Positions 8,327 through 21,220 of a stretch of 64,000 bases of DNA are shown in pieces (within the stretch, counting starts at the first letter, position 1; each line of letters starts with the position of its first letter). The position numbers and the translations under genes are program-made. The notes under the pieces are model-generated. The model saw nothing but the letters and a program-made list of their open reading frames with translations. It ran no database searches and was not told the origin of the DNA. Source of the stretch: Methylobacillus caricis. Lineage in GTDB: Bacteria; Pseudomonadota; Gammaproteobacteria; Burkholderiales; Methylophilaceae. The stretch is taken from positions 682,001-746,000 of the forward strand of contig NZ_JAJAVD010000004.1 in the NCBI RefSeq assembly GCF_020532705.1, written 5' to 3'.

Positions 8327-9706
8327 TTATTTCTTCACTTTCTCAGGGCGTTTCCAGTGTTCTATAGTGAATTGCTTGCCGCGCGACATCGTGAGTTTGT
8401 CCGCAGGGGCATCCTGGGTGATGGTAGAACCAGCGGCAATGGTGGCGCCAGCACCTATGGTAATAGGAGCGACCAGCTGGGAATCTGAACCGATAAAGGC
8501 ATGATCTTCAATGATGGTACGGAACTTGTTCACGCCATCGTAATTGCAGGTAATCGTACCAGCCCCGATGTTCACCTTTTTGCCCACAGTAGTATCGCCG
8601 ACATAGCTTAAATGGTTGATCTTGCTGCCAACATCCACCTGGGCATTTTTCAGTTCGACAAAATTACCTATATGCGTGTCGTTTGCCAGCACTGTACCTG
8701 GCCTCAAACGCGCATACGGGCCTATTTTGCAGCTTTCTGCCAGTTGGGCATCCTCTATGTGGGTGTAAGCAGCAATGACCGTCCCAGCACCAATGGAAGC
8801 GTTCCGGATGACGCAATAGGGGCCTATGCGCACATTGTCAGCCAGCGTGATTTTGCCCTCAAACACACAACCCACATCAATTTCCACATCGCTCCCCACA
8901 TTCAACTCTCCGCGTACGTCAATACGCGCGGGGTCAGCCAGCGTTACTCCTTGAGCCAGCAAGTGCCCGGCATAACGATGCTGATAGACACGCTCCAGCG
9001 CTGCGAGATCCTGCTTTGAGTTAACGCCAGCAACCTGCCACTCATCATCCCCTGCCACGGCAGTGACTTGCTCGCCATCCTCCACTGCCATCGCCACGAT
9101 ATCTGTCAGGTAGTACTCCTTCTGGGCATTATCGTTGTTGAGGCGTTGCAGCCATTGGGCCAGCAAACGGTTTTCTGCAGCCATGATACCGGTGTTCACC
9201 TCACGGATAGTGCGCTGCTGTTCATTCGCATCCTTGTGTTCGACTATCGCACGCACCTGGCCGCCGGCTCGCACAATCCGACCATAGCCATTGGGATTAC
9301 CCTTGATTACAGTGAGCAAGGCAAGTGGGTGTGGCTGTGTCAGGAGTTGCTGGCAAGTTTGGGCGCTAAGCAAAGGCACATCACCCAGTAAGATCAGCGT
9401 CCTGGCATCATGGTCCAAATAGGGCAGGGCTTGTTGCATGGCATGACCTGTCCCAAGTTGCTCCGTCTGTTTGACCCAGACTATGTCCTCATGAGAGATT
9501 GCCTGTGGGACAGCCTCGCCGCCAAATCCGTAGATCACAATAATCTTGCTAGGCTGCAATGATTTCGCAGCATCAATCACGTGTTGCAATATGGGCTTAC
9601 CGGCTAGTGCATGCAGCACTTTGGGCTTGCTGGAGTGCATGCGCGTGCCTTTACCAGCGGCAAGAATCACGATATTAAGTCTGGAACTGGCGTGTGAGGA
9701 GGACAA
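8327..9706 (-). CDS. glmU: Bifunctional GlmU: glucosamine-1-phosphate acetyltransferase / GlcNAc-1-P uridyltransferase
   Basis: This 459-residue cytosolic enzyme makes the last two steps to UDP-GlcNAc. The N-terminal nucleotidyltransferase domain has LAAGKGTRM at 15-23 and a following Lys-rich signature ([14 protein letters not shown]). The C-terminal left-handed beta-helix shows hexapeptide repeats ([38 protein letters not shown]) with the acetyl-CoA and catalytic His region. It directly precedes glmS. Downstream of the ATP synthase operon, glmU-glmS is a common betaproteobacterial and gammaproteobacterial order. The start codon chosen is the only one that retains the full nucleotide-binding strand. 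Confidence 0.98.
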   Translation of the reverse strand: MSSSHASSRLNIVILAAGKGTRMHSSKPKVLHALAGKPILQHVIDAAKSLQPSKIIVIYGFGGEAVPQAISHEDIVWVKQTEQLGTGHAMQQALPYLDHDARTLILLGDVPLLSAQTCQQLLTQPHPLALLTVIKGNPNGYGRIVRAGGQVRAIVEHKDANEQQRTIREVNTGIMAAENRLLAQWLQRLNNDNAQKEYYLTDIVAMAVEDGEQVTAVAGDDEWQVAGVNSKQDLAALERVYQHRYAGHLLAQGVTLADPARIDVRGELNVGSDVEIDVGCVFEGKITLADNVRIGPYCVIRNASIGAGTVIAAYTHIEDAQLAESCKIGPYARLRPGTVLANDTHIGNFVELKNAQVDVGSKINHLSYVGDTTVGKKVNIGAGTITCNYDGVNKFRTIIEDHAFIGSDSQLVAPITIGAGATIAAGSTITQDAPADKLTMSRGKQFTIEHWKRPEKVKK

Positions 9707-9750
9707 AATCGAATCCGGTTTATGCTGATCAGTAAATGTTCAAGTATAAA

Positions 9751-9777
9751 TAAAAAAGGCAGCCATTTGGCTGCCTT
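9751..9777 (-). terminator. Terminator of the ATP synthase operon
   Basis: On the minus strand AAGGCAGCC-AAAT-GGCTGCCTT is followed by a T-run (A-run 9751-9756 on plus). It lies 20 bp beyond the atpC stop and before glmU, so glmU-glmS needs its own promoter or readthrough. Confidence 0.88.
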
Positions 9778-9797
9778 CTCAAGCAAAACTTGCAGGA

Positions 9798-10223
9798 TTA
9801 ATGCGTAGTCTTGCGTAATTGCTCAATTGTCTGCAACTGTGCCAGTGCTTCTGACAACTCAGCCTGAGCGCGCGCATAATCCACGCCAGAGGCTTTGTTC
9901 TTCAATGCTTCTTCAGCAGCGCGCTTGGCTTCAATTGCTTTGACTTCATCCAGGTCATGACCACGGATCGCAGTATCCGCCAACACGGTAATGGCGCCAG
10001 GCTGCACTTCCAGCAAGCCGCCAGAAATGTAGATAGCCTGTTCTTCACCGCTGTTGGCAACCTTGATGCGCAGTACGCCTGGCTTGATTGTCGTGATCAA
10101 TGGCGCATGGTTGGGATAAATACCTACCTCACCCAATTTCGCAGGCGCTGCAACAAATTCTGCCTCGCCTGAGAAAATGGACTCTTCTGCGCTCACCACG
10201 TCCAAGTGTATTGTTGATGCCAT
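9798..10223 (-). CDS. atpC: F1Fo ATP synthase subunit epsilon
   Basis: This 141-residue protein has an N-terminal beta-sandwich ([21 protein letters not shown]..., [19 protein letters not shown]) and a C-terminal helical hairpin ([16 protein letters not shown]...). It is part of the central stalk of F1, couples rotation to catalysis and inhibits ATP hydrolysis. It is last in the atp operon, 28 bp after atpD and followed by a terminator. The length is typical. Confidence 0.97.
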   Translation of the reverse strand: MASTIHLDVVSAEESIFSGEAEFVAAPAKLGEVGIYPNHAPLITTIKPGVLRIKVANSGEEQAIYISGGLLEVQPGAITVLADTAIRGHDLDEVKAIEAKRAAEEALKNKASGVDYARAQAELSEALAQLQTIEQLRKTTH

Positions 10224-10251
10224 ATCGTCCTATCCTTACTTGTGACAGGGT

Positions 10252-11664
<1,413 letters not shown>

Positions 11665-11711
11665 CTATACTTAAATTCTTCGAGCTTTATCTAAGCTACA
11701 TTTCAGCACGA

Positions 11712-12587
11712 CTAGACAGCCGCCGCGCCACCGACAATCTCTGAAATTTCCTTGGTAATTGCAGCCTGGCGCGCCTTGTTGTACACCAGCTTCAATTCAC
11801 CAATCACAGTCTTCGCGTTATCCGAAGCAGCCTTCATGGCCACCATACGGGCGCTTTGCTCAGAAGCCATGTTCTCGGCAACGGCGTGATAAATAATGGA
11901 CTCAATATAACGAGTCATCAGTTCATCAATGACGACATTGGCATCAGGCTCATAAATGTAGTCCCAATGGCCTTTTGCTGTCGTGGCTGTTGTATCCAGG
12001 TGTTCACTGGACAATGGGAGCAATTGTTCCATGATCGGTGCTTGCTTCATCGTATTGATGAAACGGGTGTAGCAAATGAACAGTTGATCAATCTCACCTG
12101 CCACATAAGCATCGAGCATCACCTTGATTGTACCGATCAGCTTCTCCAAATGCGGGGTATCACCTAAACCAGTCACATGGGACTTCACATCGGCACCAAC
12201 ACGGTTCATATAACTGAACCCCTTGTTACCAATGGCGCTCACGGCAATCTTCTTGCCTTCGCTTTCCCATTCCTTCATCTGATTCAGCGACAAGCGGAGC
12301 ACATTAGTGTTAAGGCCACCGCACAAACCCTTGTCCGAACTCACCACGATCAAACCTACGTTTGATACCTTCTCGCGCTTGACGATAAAGGGGTGCTTGT
12401 ATTCAGAATTGGCTTGTGACAAGTGGGCTGTCACATTACGAATTTTCTCCGCATAGGGCCTGGCCATCCGCATCCGTTCCTGCGCCTTGCGCATTTTGGA
12501 TGCAGCGACCATTTCCATCGCCTTGGTGATCTTGCGTGTGTTTTCCACACTCTTGATCTTGGTACGTATTTCTTTGCTACCGGCCAT
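11712..12587 (-). CDS. atpG: F1Fo ATP synthase subunit gamma
   Basis: This 291-residue rotor shaft has the conserved N-terminal helix [30 protein letters not shown] region and a C-terminal helix ([39 protein letters not shown]) that together form the coiled coil turning inside alpha3beta3. It is encoded between atpA and atpD with short gaps, as part of the operon. Confidence 0.98.
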   Translation of the reverse strand: MAGSKEIRTKIKSVENTRKITKAMEMVAASKMRKAQERMRMARPYAEKIRNVTAHLSQANSEYKHPFIVKREKVSNVGLIVVSSDKGLCGGLNTNVLRLSLNQMKEWESEGKKIAVSAIGNKGFSYMNRVGADVKSHVTGLGDTPHLEKLIGTIKVMLDAYVAGEIDQLFICYTRFINTMKQAPIMEQLLPLSSEHLDTTATTAKGHWDYIYEPDANVVIDELMTRYIESIIYHAVAENMASEQSARMVAMKAASDNAKTVIGELKLVYNKARQAAITKEISEIVGGAAAV

Positions 12588-12618
12588 TGTCTAGTCTGCC
12601 TGTCTGTTCAACTTGAGC

Positions 12619-14160
12619 TTAGTAAGCGTTGGTTGCCTTGAAGTCCTGAATAGCTGCTTCTACAGCCTTCTCGTCGTCACCACCAAGGTCATTGGTGCTG
12701 TCGATCTTGTCCAACAGGTTTTTGTACTTGGACTTGAGGAAGGAGTGCAGGGCAGATTCAAAGGCCAAAGCACGGGCAACAGGAACGTCATCGAAATAAC
12801 CCTTGTTCGCTGCCAGCAATGTCACCGCCATATCGGAGGTAGACAGAGGCGCATACTGGGCTTGCTTCATCAGTTCAGTCACCAGGCGGCCGCGATCCAG
12901 CTGCTTGCGGGTCACTTCGTCCAGATCGGACGCAAACTGAGCAAACGCAGCCAGTTCACGATATTGGGCCAGTGCCAGACGGACACCGCCGCCCAGTTTC
13001 TTGATCACCTTGGTCTGAGCTGCGCCACCAACACGTGATACCGAAATACCGGCGTTGATCGCAGGACGGATACCAGCGTTGAACAAGTCAGTTTCCAGGA
13101 AGATCTGACCGTCAGTGATCGAAATCACGTTGGTTGGAACGAAAGCGGAAACGTCACCTGCAGCGGTTTCAATAATCGGCAATGCGGTCAAGGAACCTGT
13201 CTTGCCCTTCACTTCACCATTGGTGAACTTCTCAACATACTCTTCGTTTACACGAGCAGCACGCTCAAGCAGGCGGGAGTGAATGTAGAACACGTCACCT
13301 GGGTAAGCCTCACGGCCTGGTGGACGACGCAGCAGCAGGGAAATCTGGCGGTAAGCCCAAGCCTGCTTGGTCAAATCATCATAGACGATCAATGCATCTT
13401 GACCGCGGTCGCGGAAGTATTCACCCATGGTGCAACCAGCGTAAGGAGCCAGGAATTGCAGCGCAGCAGGATCTGAAGCAGTCGCAGCAACAACAATGGT
13501 GTACTCCAGCGCACCATGCTCTTCCAGCTTGCGCACCACGTTGGCGACAGTTGATGCCTTCTGGCCGATCGCAACGTAGATACAGGTCATGTTCTGACCT
13601 TTCTGGTTGATGATCGCATCGACAGCAACAGCAGTCTTGCCGGTCTGACGGTCACCAATGATCAATTCACGTTGACCACGGCCAACCGGCACCATGGAAT
13701 CAATCGCCTTGATCCCTGTTTGCACAGGCTGGGAAACCGACTTACGGGCGATAACGCCAGGAGCAACCTTTTCAATCTTGTCTGTCAGCTTGGCATTGAC
13801 TGGACCCTTGCCATCAATGGGTTGACCCAGCGCATTGACCACGCGGCCAACCAGCTCAGGACCGACAGGCACTTCCAGGATCTTGCCAGTGCATTTGACG
13901 GTGTCACCTTCGGTGATATTCTCGTAGTCGCCCAAAATCACGGCGCCCACGGAGTCACGCTCCAGGTTAAGTGCCAAGCCGTATACATTACCTGGGAACT
14001 CGATCATTTCACCGGCCATCACATTGGACAGGCCATGAATACGAACAATACCATCAGTCACTGAAATCACGGTACCTTGAGTACGCGCTTCAGCACTGGT
14101 GGAGAAATTCTCTAATCTACTCTTAATCAGTTCACTGATTTCTGATGTGGATAATTGCAT
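12619..14160 (-). CDS. atpA: F1Fo ATP synthase subunit alpha
   Basis: This 513-residue subunit has the P-loop GDRQTGKT at 169-176 and the conserved [16 protein letters not shown] segment carrying the arginine that reaches into the catalytic beta site. The C-terminal helical domain is complete, ending [11 protein letters not shown]. It binds nucleotide non-catalytically and completes the catalytic interfaces. It lies 9 bp downstream of atpH. Confidence 0.99.
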   Translation of the reverse strand: MQLSTSEISELIKSRLENFSTSAEARTQGTVISVTDGIVRIHGLSNVMAGEMIEFPGNVYGLALNLERDSVGAVILGDYENITEGDTVKCTGKILEVPVGPELVGRVVNALGQPIDGKGPVNAKLTDKIEKVAPGVIARKSVSQPVQTGIKAIDSMVPVGRGQRELIIGDRQTGKTAVAVDAIINQKGQNMTCIYVAIGQKASTVANVVRKLEEHGALEYTIVVAATASDPAALQFLAPYAGCTMGEYFRDRGQDALIVYDDLTKQAWAYRQISLLLRRPPGREAYPGDVFYIHSRLLERAARVNEEYVEKFTNGEVKGKTGSLTALPIIETAAGDVSAFVPTNVISITDGQIFLETDLFNAGIRPAINAGISVSRVGGAAQTKVIKKLGGGVRLALAQYRELAAFAQFASDLDEVTRKQLDRGRLVTELMKQAQYAPLSTSDMAVTLLAANKGYFDDVPVARALAFESALHSFLKSKYKNLLDKIDSTNDLGGDDEKAVEAAIQDFKATNAY

Positions 14161-14169
14161 TACTTTTTC

Positions 14170-14706
14170 CTAACCTTTCAGCGTGTAGGCCATCTCTTGC
14201 AATTGGCCACGGACCGAAGCGTCAATGACCGTATCGCCGACTACAATTTTGATCCCGCCAATAATTTCTGGATCCACTTTAACGCTTGCTTCAACCTTTT
14301 TGCCGAACTTGGCTTCCAAACGCTTCACGACTGCTGTAACTTCTGCATCGCTAGGTTGGGCAGCGGCTGTAATCTCTGCTTCCAGCACACCTTCATCCTG
14401 TGCCTTCAGATCTTCAAATGCAGCTGCAATTTCCGGCAAGATGGACAACCGACCGTATTCCCCCAGCAGCTTGACCAGATTATTCCCTGCTTCATTCAGC
14501 TTGTCTCCGCTTACGGAGAGAAATACACGTTCCAAATCGGCTGCGACAACCTTGGGGTTGTCGATCAAAGCCCGCATTTGCTCATCCGCCGCGATGGTCG
14601 CGGCCAGATTAAGCATTTGTGACCAGTCCGCCAGTGCATTTTTTTCCTTAGCCAGACGGTAAACCGCTACTGCATAAGGTCTTGCAATGGTTATCGCTTC
14701 AGCCAT
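14170..14706 (-). CDS. atpH: F1Fo ATP synthase subunit delta
   Basis: This 178-residue OSCP/delta subunit has an N-terminal helical bundle (IARPYAVAVYRLAKEKNALADWSQML) and the family's C-terminal segment (VDPEIIGGIKIVVGDTVIDASVRGQLQEM). It links the peripheral stalk (AtpF) to the top of F1. It lies between atpF and atpA in the operon. Confidence 0.97.
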   Translation of the reverse strand: MAEAITIARPYAVAVYRLAKEKNALADWSQMLNLAATIAADEQMRALIDNPKVVAADLERVFLSVSGDKLNEAGNNLVKLLGEYGRLSILPEIAAAFEDLKAQDEGVLEAEITAAAQPSDAEVTAVVKRLEAKFGKKVEASVKVDPEIIGGIKIVVGDTVIDASVRGQLQEMAYTLKG

Positions 14707-14725
14707 ATCGTGCCCCTTATCCTTC

Positions 14726-15196
14726 CTAGAGCTCGTTTGCGATGCTGGTCAACAAGTCAGCATGGGCTTTGGCATCAATCTCTTTGCGCAGAATCTTTTC
14801 AGCGCCGGCAACTGCCAGCGCGGATACTTGCTGACGCAAGCCTTCTTTTGCGCGATTTACTTCCTGATCAATTTCAGCCTTGGCGCCGGTGATGATACGA
14901 TCACCTTCCGCCTTGGCATTTGCCTTGGCTTCTTCCACGATTTCACTGGCACGCTTTTCGGCCTGCGTAATGATGGAAGTTGCTTTCTGCTTGGCATCGT
15001 TAACAACTTCAGCTGAACGCTGAGTTGCAACTTCAAGCTCCTGCTTACCGCGCTCAGCCGCAGCCAGACCATCCGCAATGGTTTTCTGGCGGGTCTCAAT
15101 TGCATTCAGGAGATATGGCCATACAAACTTTGTTGTAAACCAGATCAGAATGGCAAATGAGATAGCCTGCGCAATTAGTGTCAGGTTGATATTCAT
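14726..15196 (-). CDS. atpF: F1Fo ATP synthase subunit b (peripheral stalk)
   Basis: This 156-residue protein has one N-terminal membrane helix (about 5-25, [23 protein letters not shown]) followed by a long charged coiled coil ([28 protein letters not shown]...). It forms the dimeric stator holding F1 against rotation. It is separated from atpE by 65 bp containing an inverted repeat, a likely place for expression control because b and c are needed in very different amounts. Confidence 0.97.
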   Translation of the reverse strand: MNINLTLIAQAISFAILIWFTTKFVWPYLLNAIETRQKTIADGLAAAERGKQELEVATQRSAEVVNDAKQKATSIITQAEKRASEIVEEAKANAKAEGDRIITGAKAEIDQEVNRAKEGLRQQVSALAVAGAEKILRKEIDAKAHADLLTSIANEL

Positions 15197-15211
15197 ATTT
15201 GCTCCCGAGCC

Positions 15212-15540
<329 letters not shown>

Positions 15541-15584
15541 TTAATTTCCTTTCGGCTTTAGAGAGTGTTAACGATAAAAATAAT

Positions 15585-16388
15585 TTAGTGACTTTCGTGC
15601 GCCATCGACAGGTAGACAACTGTCAGCATCATGAAAATGAATGCCTGCAGACAAACGATCAGAATATGGAAGATCGCCCAGCCAGCTCCCAGCAATGCAC
15701 CGAAGAAGGTGCCTGCCAGACCAGTCGCCGCCCACATACCCAGCAGCAAGAAAATGATTTCACCGGCGTACATATTGCCAAACAGACGCAGAGAGTGCGA
15801 AAGGGGCTTGGAGATGTACTCGATGAGGTTGAATGCAAAGTTGGCAGGCCAAACCAGGGGATTGGTACCAAACGGGGAACAGAACAGCTCATGAATCCAG
15901 CCACCCAGGCCCTTGACCTTGATGCTGAAGAAAATCATCAGTAACCACACGGCCAATGCAAGTGCAAAAGTTGCGTTGATATCGGAAGTAGGAACACTGC
16001 GCCATTCATGCAGACCCAACCAGCCATAAACAATTGCCATGATGTCGATAGGCAGGAAGTCCATCGCGTTCATGACCAGCACCCAGACGAATACCGTCAG
16101 GGCCAGTGGGGCGATGAATGCATGGCGATTGCCGTGGAATATGCTCTTGACTTGGTTATCTACAAACTCGACTAGCAACTCAACAAATGCCTGGCGCTTG
16201 GTCGGCACGCCGGAGGTTGCACCGCGCACCACCCACCAAAGCAGGCCGAACACAACAATTCCCAGCAAGGCTGAAGTGATCAAGGTATCCATATGGAGCA
16301 CCCAGAATCCTGTATCACCGATAACCTTTTGATTGAAGGAAAGGTGATGACCGATATATTCAGATGGAGTTAAGTGACCTGTCGCCAT
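15585..16388 (-). CDS. atpB: F1Fo ATP synthase subunit a
   Basis: This 267-residue polytopic membrane protein forms the proton half-channels beside the c-ring. The essential arginine is Arg201 in [12 protein letters not shown]. Other conserved segments are the DFLPID loop and the C-terminal helix [22 protein letters not shown]. It starts 11 bp after atpI in the operon. Confidence 0.98.
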   Translation of the reverse strand: MATGHLTPSEYIGHHLSFNQKVIGDTGFWVLHMDTLITSALLGIVVFGLLWWVVRGATSGVPTKRQAFVELLVEFVDNQVKSIFHGNRHAFIAPLALTVFVWVLVMNAMDFLPIDIMAIVYGWLGLHEWRSVPTSDINATFALALAVWLLMIFFSIKVKGLGGWIHELFCSPFGTNPLVWPANFAFNLIEYISKPLSHSLRLFGNMYAGEIIFLLLGMWAATGLAGTFFGALLGAGWAIFHILIVCLQAFIFMMLTVVYLSMAHESH

Positions 16389-16399
16389 AACATCAAACC

Positions 16400-16771
16400 C
16401 TAAGCGTTGTTTTTTTCGTTAATTGCAAAAATTGCTGCGCCGGACATGATGGCTGCTGCTGCCAAACCACCCAGCAGAGCAAGCGGAATCAAATGTCCGT
16501 AAAACTTGAACACCAAGAGCAGCGATATTGCAATCACTGCGATCTTGATGGCTTCAGCAATCAAAATATTTACCAGCACGGAACCGGCCCCTGTTGCCAC
16601 TGTCTTATTTTGCAGCTTCAACTTGGCAGCCAAACCACCCAGTACTGCAGATCCGCCCCCTGCCAATGCAGAAAAGGCGCCATGCAGACCCAGTACGAAA
16701 AAGGCAATCAGAGCAACTACTGCGGTCGCTAAAACCTGCCGCTTGATCATTTTTGCCAGTAGCTCATCCAT
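16400..16771 (-). CDS. atpI: ATP synthase assembly protein AtpI
   Basis: This 123-residue protein has four hydrophobic helices and the characteristic [19 protein letters not shown] loop. AtpI proteins help c-ring assembly or Mg2+ supply and are not part of the mature enzyme. It is the first gene of the atp operon, with a candidate promoter and a leader hairpin immediately upstream. Confidence 0.9.
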   Translation of the reverse strand: MDELLAKMIKRQVLATAVVALIAFFVLGLHGAFSALAGGGSAVLGGLAAKLKLQNKTVATGAGSVLVNILIAEAIKIAVIAISLLLVFKFYGHLIPLALLGGLAAAAIMSGAAIFAINEKNNA

Positions 16772-16800
16772 GCCTTGAATTTCCCTGATTCACAAATTGC

Positions 16801-16828
16801 GGGCAAAACCCGAGCCAGGCTTTTGCCC
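16801..16828 (-). promoter_or_regulatory. Stem-loop in the atp operon leader
   Basis: GGGCAAAA and TTTTGCCC form an 8-bp perfect stem around a 12-base loop that contains a further GCC/GGC. It lies between the candidate atp promoter and the atpI start and lacks a T-run in the transcription direction. It could stabilise the leader or be a weak parB transcript end. Confidence 0.4.
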
Positions 16829-16846
16829 AAACCGTGAAAACCCGAG

Positions 16847-16875
16847 ATTCTGTTGTCAAATCAGGATCAAGTCAA
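16847..16875 (-). promoter_or_regulatory. Candidate sigma-70 promoter of the atp operon
   Basis: On the minus strand TTGACT (16870-16875) and CAGAAT (16847-16852) are separated by 17 bp, just after the parB stop and about 75-100 bp upstream of atpI. The -10 is a four-of-six match, so this is a plausible prediction and not certain. Confidence 0.4.
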
Positions 16876-16885
16876 GCTGAAATTG

Positions 16886-17740
16886 CTATTTTCCGCCTTT
16901 AAACCTTTGAATTAGCTCATCCAGTTGATCCAGATTGGTATAGTGAATCTTCACCTGGCCCGCCCCCTTGCTACCGGCCCGAATTTCAACTGATGCGCCC
17001 AAGAGTTCTGAAAGGTCCTCCTGGAGCCGCAACACATCTCGGTCGGGCGCCCTGAGCGGTTTCTGCTTAGGCTCTGCAAGCAACTGCCTGACCAAGCTTT
17101 CTGCTTCTCTCACAGAGAGAGATTTTTGACTGATCTGCTCCGCAGCCACAATCTGTTTAGCATCAGGCAATGAAAGCAACGCCCTGGCATGCCCCATGTC
17201 CAATTTGCCCTGCATCAGCATATTCTGCACATTAGCATGCAAATTCTGCAATCTGAGCAGATTGGTAATCACGCTACGCGAGCGGCCTACTGCATCAGCT
17301 GCTGCCTGGTGGGTCATATTGAATTCGTTGATAAGACGCTGGATGCCCAGCGCCTCCTCAAGGGGATTGAGGTTTTCGCGCTGAATATTTTCAATCAGCG
17401 CCATTGCCAGTGCAGATTCATCTGGAATCTCGCGCACAAGGACGGGTACTTCCTGCAACCCCGCCAATTGCGAGGCACGCCAGCGCCGCTCACCAGCAAT
17501 AATTTCATAGCGCCCAGTCGCCACCTCCCGCACCAGAATAGGCTGCATGATCCCTTGCGCCTTGATCGAGGCGGCCAGGCTCTCGAGTGACTCCTGGTCC
17601 ATCTGGGTACGTGGTTGATATTTACCAGGTTGCAGTTGATCTACTCTTAATGTGTGCGGTGTATCGTTGGCACTTACACTATCGGCATCGCCTGCCAGCA
17701 GGGCATCCAAACCACGCCCCAACCCCTTTAATTTAACCAT
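16886..17740 (-). CDS. parB: Chromosome partitioning protein ParB (Spo0J/Noc-type clamp loader on parS)
   Basis: This 284-residue DNA-binding CTPase family member has an N-terminal arginine patch domain (QPGKYQPRTQMDQESLESLAASIKAQGIMQPI, ERRWRASQLAG), a central helix-turn-helix (MTHQAAADAVGRSRSVITNLLRL) and a C-terminal dimerisation region. ParB binds parS sites near the origin, spreads and with ParA segregates sister origins. Exact parS sequences occur at 21164 and 21221, with further copies at 29330 and 61881. It follows parA by 8 bp. Confidence 0.97.
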   Translation of the reverse strand: MVKLKGLGRGLDALLAGDADSVSANDTPHTLRVDQLQPGKYQPRTQMDQESLESLAASIKAQGIMQPILVREVATGRYEIIAGERRWRASQLAGLQEVPVLVREIPDESALAMALIENIQRENLNPLEEALGIQRLINEFNMTHQAAADAVGRSRSVITNLLRLQNLHANVQNMLMQGKLDMGHARALLSLPDAKQIVAAEQISQKSLSVREAESLVRQLLAEPKQKPLRAPDRDVLRLQEDLSELLGASVEIRAGSKGAGQVKIHYTNLDQLDELIQRFKGGK

Positions 17741-17748
17741 TGAAACTC

Positions 17749-18537
17749 CTAGCTTGCTGTCACTTGTCGACTGGCAATGAGATGCCGGTTGATGATTTCA
17801 CCTGCCAGCGCCAAATAGGCCTTGGCACCCTTCGAAGCACCGTCATGGAACAATACTGGCACACCATAACTGGGCGCTTCAGCCAGCCGGATATTACGCG
17901 GAATCACCGTACGGTAGACCTTGTCGCCAAAATGCTGCGCCAATTCCGCCGACACTTGCTGTGCCAACGTATTGCGATTATCAAACAGCGTGCGCAGCAA
18001 GCCTTCAATCTCCAGGCTGGGATTGAGATGCGCCCGCACTTTCTTGATGGTATTGACCAGATCAGACAAACCTTCAAGCGCATAGTATTCGCATTGCATG
18101 GGTATCATTACTGCATGTGCAGCGGTCAGGGCATTCACCGTCGTCAGATTGAGGGCAGGGGGGCAATCAATGAGGATGTAGTCATACTCATCCCCCAGCT
18201 CCGCCAGTGCATTTTTCAAGCGGGTTTCGCGCGCGAACTCGTTGACCAGCTCAACTTCGGCACCTGCCAGCTCGCGATTTGCCGGTACCACGTCAAAACG
18301 GCCTTTTTCCGAGCGCTGTGTTACTTCCCGCAAAGTCTTGTCGCCGAGCAGTACATGGTAGATGGTGTGCTTCATGCTGGATTTGTCTATGCCGCTACCA
18401 GTAGTGGCATTGCCTTGCGGATCAAGGTCAATCAGCAGCACTTTACGCTTGGTCGCTGCAAGACTGGCGGCAAGATTAACGCATGTCGTCGTTTTCCCCA
18501 CACCGCCTTTTTGATTGGTAATTGCCAGAATCCTCAT
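17749..18537 (-). CDS. parA: Chromosome partitioning ATPase ParA (Soj)
   Basis: This 262-residue MinD/ParA-type ATPase has the deviant Walker A motif KGGVGKTTT starting at residue 10, then LIDLDPQGNATTG and the Walker B region YILIDCPPALN. It drives ParB-parS complexes apart over the nucleoid. There is no N-terminal HTH extension, so it is the chromosomal class. It is in the operon mnmG-rsmG-parA-parB, 18 bp after rsmG. Confidence 0.97.
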   Translation of the reverse strand: MRILAITNQKGGVGKTTTCVNLAASLAATKRKVLLIDLDPQGNATTGSGIDKSSMKHTIYHVLLGDKTLREVTQRSEKGRFDVVPANRELAGAEVELVNEFARETRLKNALAELGDEYDYILIDCPPALNLTTVNALTAAHAVMIPMQCEYYALEGLSDLVNTIKKVRAHLNPSLEIEGLLRTLFDNRNTLAQQVSAELAQHFGDKVYRTVIPRNIRLAEAPSYGVPVLFHDGASKGAKAYLALAGEIINRHLIASRQVTAS

Positions 18538-18555
18538 GATTTAAGCCATCCCACT

Positions 18556-19191
18556 TTATTGAATTAGTTCGTTCTGGTTAACCGGAAGGAAAACCAGGTG
18601 TCTTTGCGCATCCAACCCGGGTACATGCAGGATTTCTATCCGGGAAGGCTGTAAATCTACCGCAGCTAACTCCTCCACTGGATTAACCCCTTTCATGGCT
18701 AACCAGCACCCATCGTCCACAATCAGATGGCGTGTAAGTTTGATAAACAATGACAGCTCGGAGAAAGCGCGCGAAATGACGGCATTGAACAAATGCTCCG
18801 GCTTGAACTGCTCAACACGGCCACTTACAACTGTGAGGTTGCCTATCTGCAATTCCGCCTTGGCCTGGCGCATAAAACTCGCTTTTTTCTGCACCGCGTC
18901 AATGGTAGTCACCTGCAATTCAGGCAGGCAAATAGCGAGCACAATGCCCGGTAATCCAGCACCACTCCCGACATCCAGCAACCGCCCGGGCGGGATATGC
19001 TTCAAAACGGATAGGCTATCCAGCAAATGCAATGTCACCATTTCATCCGGATCACGCACAGCCGTGAGATTATGGACCTTGTTCCACTTTTGCAGCAGTA
19101 TTAGGTAATCCAACAGCTTTTTCACGGTCTCTGCCGAAAGCTGTATATCGAGTTCCCGCAGACCGGCTTCCAGCTTCAATTGCAGGCTCAT
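18556..19191 (-). CDS. rsmG: 16S rRNA (guanine-527-N7) methyltransferase RsmG
   Basis: This 211-residue class I SAM methyltransferase (former GidB) has [21 protein letters not shown] followed by the SAM-binding [17 protein letters not shown]. It methylates G527 of 16S rRNA, and loss of this modification in other bacteria gives low-level streptomycin resistance. Its ATG overlaps the mnmG stop (ATGA), so the two are translationally coupled. Confidence 0.96.
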   Translation of the reverse strand: MSLQLKLEAGLRELDIQLSAETVKKLLDYLILLQKWNKVHNLTAVRDPDEMVTLHLLDSLSVLKHIPPGRLLDVGSGAGLPGIVLAICLPELQVTTIDAVQKKASFMRQAKAELQIGNLTVVSGRVEQFKPEHLFNAVISRAFSELSLFIKLTRHLIVDDGCWLAMKGVNPVEELAAVDLQPSRIEILHVPGLDAQRHLVFLPVNQNELIQ

Positions 19192-21092
19192 GCCACCTGA
19201 TCCGCAGCATTGATGTGTTTGCGGGATTTCCGCTTCAAATGTACCAGCAACAAGGATATGGCAGCCGGTGTCACTCCTGAAATGCGGCCGGCCTGGCCTA
19301 TGGTCTCCGGTTTTTGTTTATTGAGTTTTTGCTGCACCTCTATGGATAAGCCATGTACCTCGCTGTAATCCAAGTCGGAAGGCAGCCTGTTGCTTTCACT
19401 ACTCTTGAGGCGTGCCACCTCTTCTGTCTGGCGATCTATATATCCTTGGTACTTGGCCGCAATTTCCAATTGTTGCCGCACCTGCTCATCACTCTCGCCC
19501 TCGCCAGCATTTGGCAAGCTGAGAAGGGCCTCGTAGTTGACTTCAGGTCGCCGCAATAACTCAAACAAGGAATATTCTCGTTCGAGCACCTTACCAAAAA
19601 CACGCTGCAAATCATCATCAGGCACATGTTGAGGATGAACAAAGGTTTTCTTCAGGCGCTCCTGTTCTCGCTGGATAGCTTCCTGCTTGCGCGAGAATGC
19701 TTCCCAACGCACATCATCCACAAGACCAATCTTGCGGCCGGCTTCAGTCAGCCTGATATCAGCATTATCCTCGCGTAACATTAACCGGTACTCCGCACGG
19801 CTGGTGAACATACGGTAGGGTTCACTTACACCACTGGTGATCAGGTCATCAACCAGCACACCCAGGTAAGCCTGGTCGCGAGTTGGGCACCAGGATTCCT
19901 TATCCTGGGCATACAATGCAGCATTGGCACCTGCCAACAAGCCCTGCGCTGCGGCCTCCTCATATCCGGTGGTCCCGTTGATCTGTCCGGCAAAGAACAA
20001 TCCATGCACCGCTTTGGTTTCAAGCGAGCTTTTCAAGCCGCGTGGATCATAATAATCATACTCAATGGCATAGCCAGGGCGCAGGATATGGGCATTTTCC
20101 AGCCCCTTGATGGAGCGCACCAATTGATACTGGATATCAAATGGCAAACTTGTGGAAATACCATTCGGGTAAATCTCGTTGGTAGTCAGGCCCTCAGGCT
20201 CAAGGAAAATCTGGTGCGATTCCTTATCGGCAAAACGGTGAATCTTATCTTCAACAGAAGGGCAATAGCGCGGCCCAACACCTTCGATCACTCCGGTATA
20301 CATAGGGGAACGATCCAGGCCACTGCGTATGATGTCGTGCGTTCTTTCATTGGTGAAGGTAATCCAGCAAGGGAGCTGGGCAGGGTGTTGGGCTACGCTA
20401 CCGAGAAAGGAGAACACAGGCACAGGGTCATCGCCGGGCTGTTCCATCATCACGCTGTAATCGATGGTCCGCCCATCAATACGAGGTGGCGTACCCGTTT
20501 TCAATCGTCCCGCGGGCAAACCAATTTCGCGCAATCTAGCAGCCAGGGATACTGCTGGCGGGTCGCCTGCACGGCCCGCCTGATAATTCGCTAGCCCGAC
20601 ATGAATCAGACCAGCAAGAAAAGTACCTGCGGTCAGCACCACAGCCTTTGACTCAAAACGCAATCCAAGCTGAGTTACCACACCAGCCGCTCTTTCACCA
20701 TCAAGAATAATGTCATCTACGGCCTGTTGAAACAGCCACAGATTAGACTGGTTTTCCAGGCGCCGACGTATCGCCGCCTTATAAAGCACACGGTCCGCCT
20801 GGGCGCGAGTTGCCCTGACTGCGGGGCCCTTGCTGGAATTAAGGATGCGGAATTGGATACCGCCCTCATCGGTAGCAGCGGCCATTGCCCCACCCAGAGC
20901 ATCAATCTCCTTTACCAGATGGCCCTTGCCTATCCCGCCAATGGAAGGATTGCAGGACATTTGTCCCAGAGTTTCGATATTGTGTGTCAATAGCAGGGTT
21001 TTCTGGCCCATGCGAGCACTTGCTAGCGCCGCTTCTGTTCCAGCATGGCCGCCTCCCACTACGATCACATCAAATTTATCAGGATATTGCAT
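19188..21092 (-). CDS. mnmG: tRNA uridine-5-carboxymethylaminomethyl modification enzyme MnmG
   Basis: This protein of about 634 residues (former GidA) has the FAD-binding [10 protein letters not shown] at 13-22 counting from the ATG at 21092. Further motifs are [22 protein letters not shown] and the C-terminal [17 protein letters not shown]-type segment. With MnmE it installs cmnm5 on U34 of several tRNAs. A GTG codon three triplets upstream (21101) could also serve, but the ATG gives the family's usual MQYP-type start. It is first gene of mnmG-rsmG-parA-parB, with two parS sites within 150 bp upstream. Confidence 0.97.
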   Translation of the reverse strand: MQYPDKFDVIVVGGGHAGTEAALASARMGQKTLLLTHNIETLGQMSCNPSIGGIGKGHLVKEIDALGGAMAAATDEGGIQFRILNSSKGPAVRATRAQADRVLYKAAIRRRLENQSNLWLFQQAVDDIILDGERAAGVVTQLGLRFESKAVVLTAGTFLAGLIHVGLANYQAGRAGDPPAVSLAARLREIGLPAGRLKTGTPPRIDGRTIDYSVMMEQPGDDPVPVFSFLGSVAQHPAQLPCWITFTNERTHDIIRSGLDRSPMYTGVIEGVGPRYCPSVEDKIHRFADKESHQIFLEPEGLTTNEIYPNGISTSLPFDIQYQLVRSIKGLENAHILRPGYAIEYDYYDPRGLKSSLETKAVHGLFFAGQINGTTGYEEAAAQGLLAGANAALYAQDKESWCPTRDQAYLGVLVDDLITSGVSEPYRMFTSRAEYRLMLREDNADIRLTEAGRKIGLVDDVRWEAFSRKQEAIQREQERLKKTFVHPQHVPDDDLQRVFGKVLEREYSLFELLRRPEVNYEALLSLPNAGEGESDEQVRQQLEIAAKYQGYIDRQTEEVARLKSSESNRLPSDLDYSEVHGLSIEVQQKLNKQKPETIGQAGRISGVTPAAISLLLVHLKRKSRKHINAADQVA

Positions 21093-21163
21093 CAAAATCA
21101 CTCAATTAGAATTACCCTGAATGATACTGCATTCATGCCTAGCCTGTCAGTGATTATGGCCTT

Positions 21164-21179
21164 TGTTCCACGTGAAACA
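21164..21179 (+). promoter_or_regulatory. parS site (exact consensus)
   Basis: TGTTCCACGTGAAACA is identical to the classical ParB-binding parS sequence. It lies 72 bp upstream of the mnmG ATG and pairs with an inverted copy 41 bp further on. It probably nucleates the partition complex and may affect mnmG operon transcription. Confidence 0.92.
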
Positions 21180-21220
21180 TCAGCAATTCCATTAATCACC
21201 TTGCTATTCATTTCACTGGA

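Noticed and set aside
17740-18567. 275-codon plus-strand frame opposite parA
   Set aside because: It is a shadow of parA with a composition rich in Arg, His and Cys, and no ribosome-binding site or domain.
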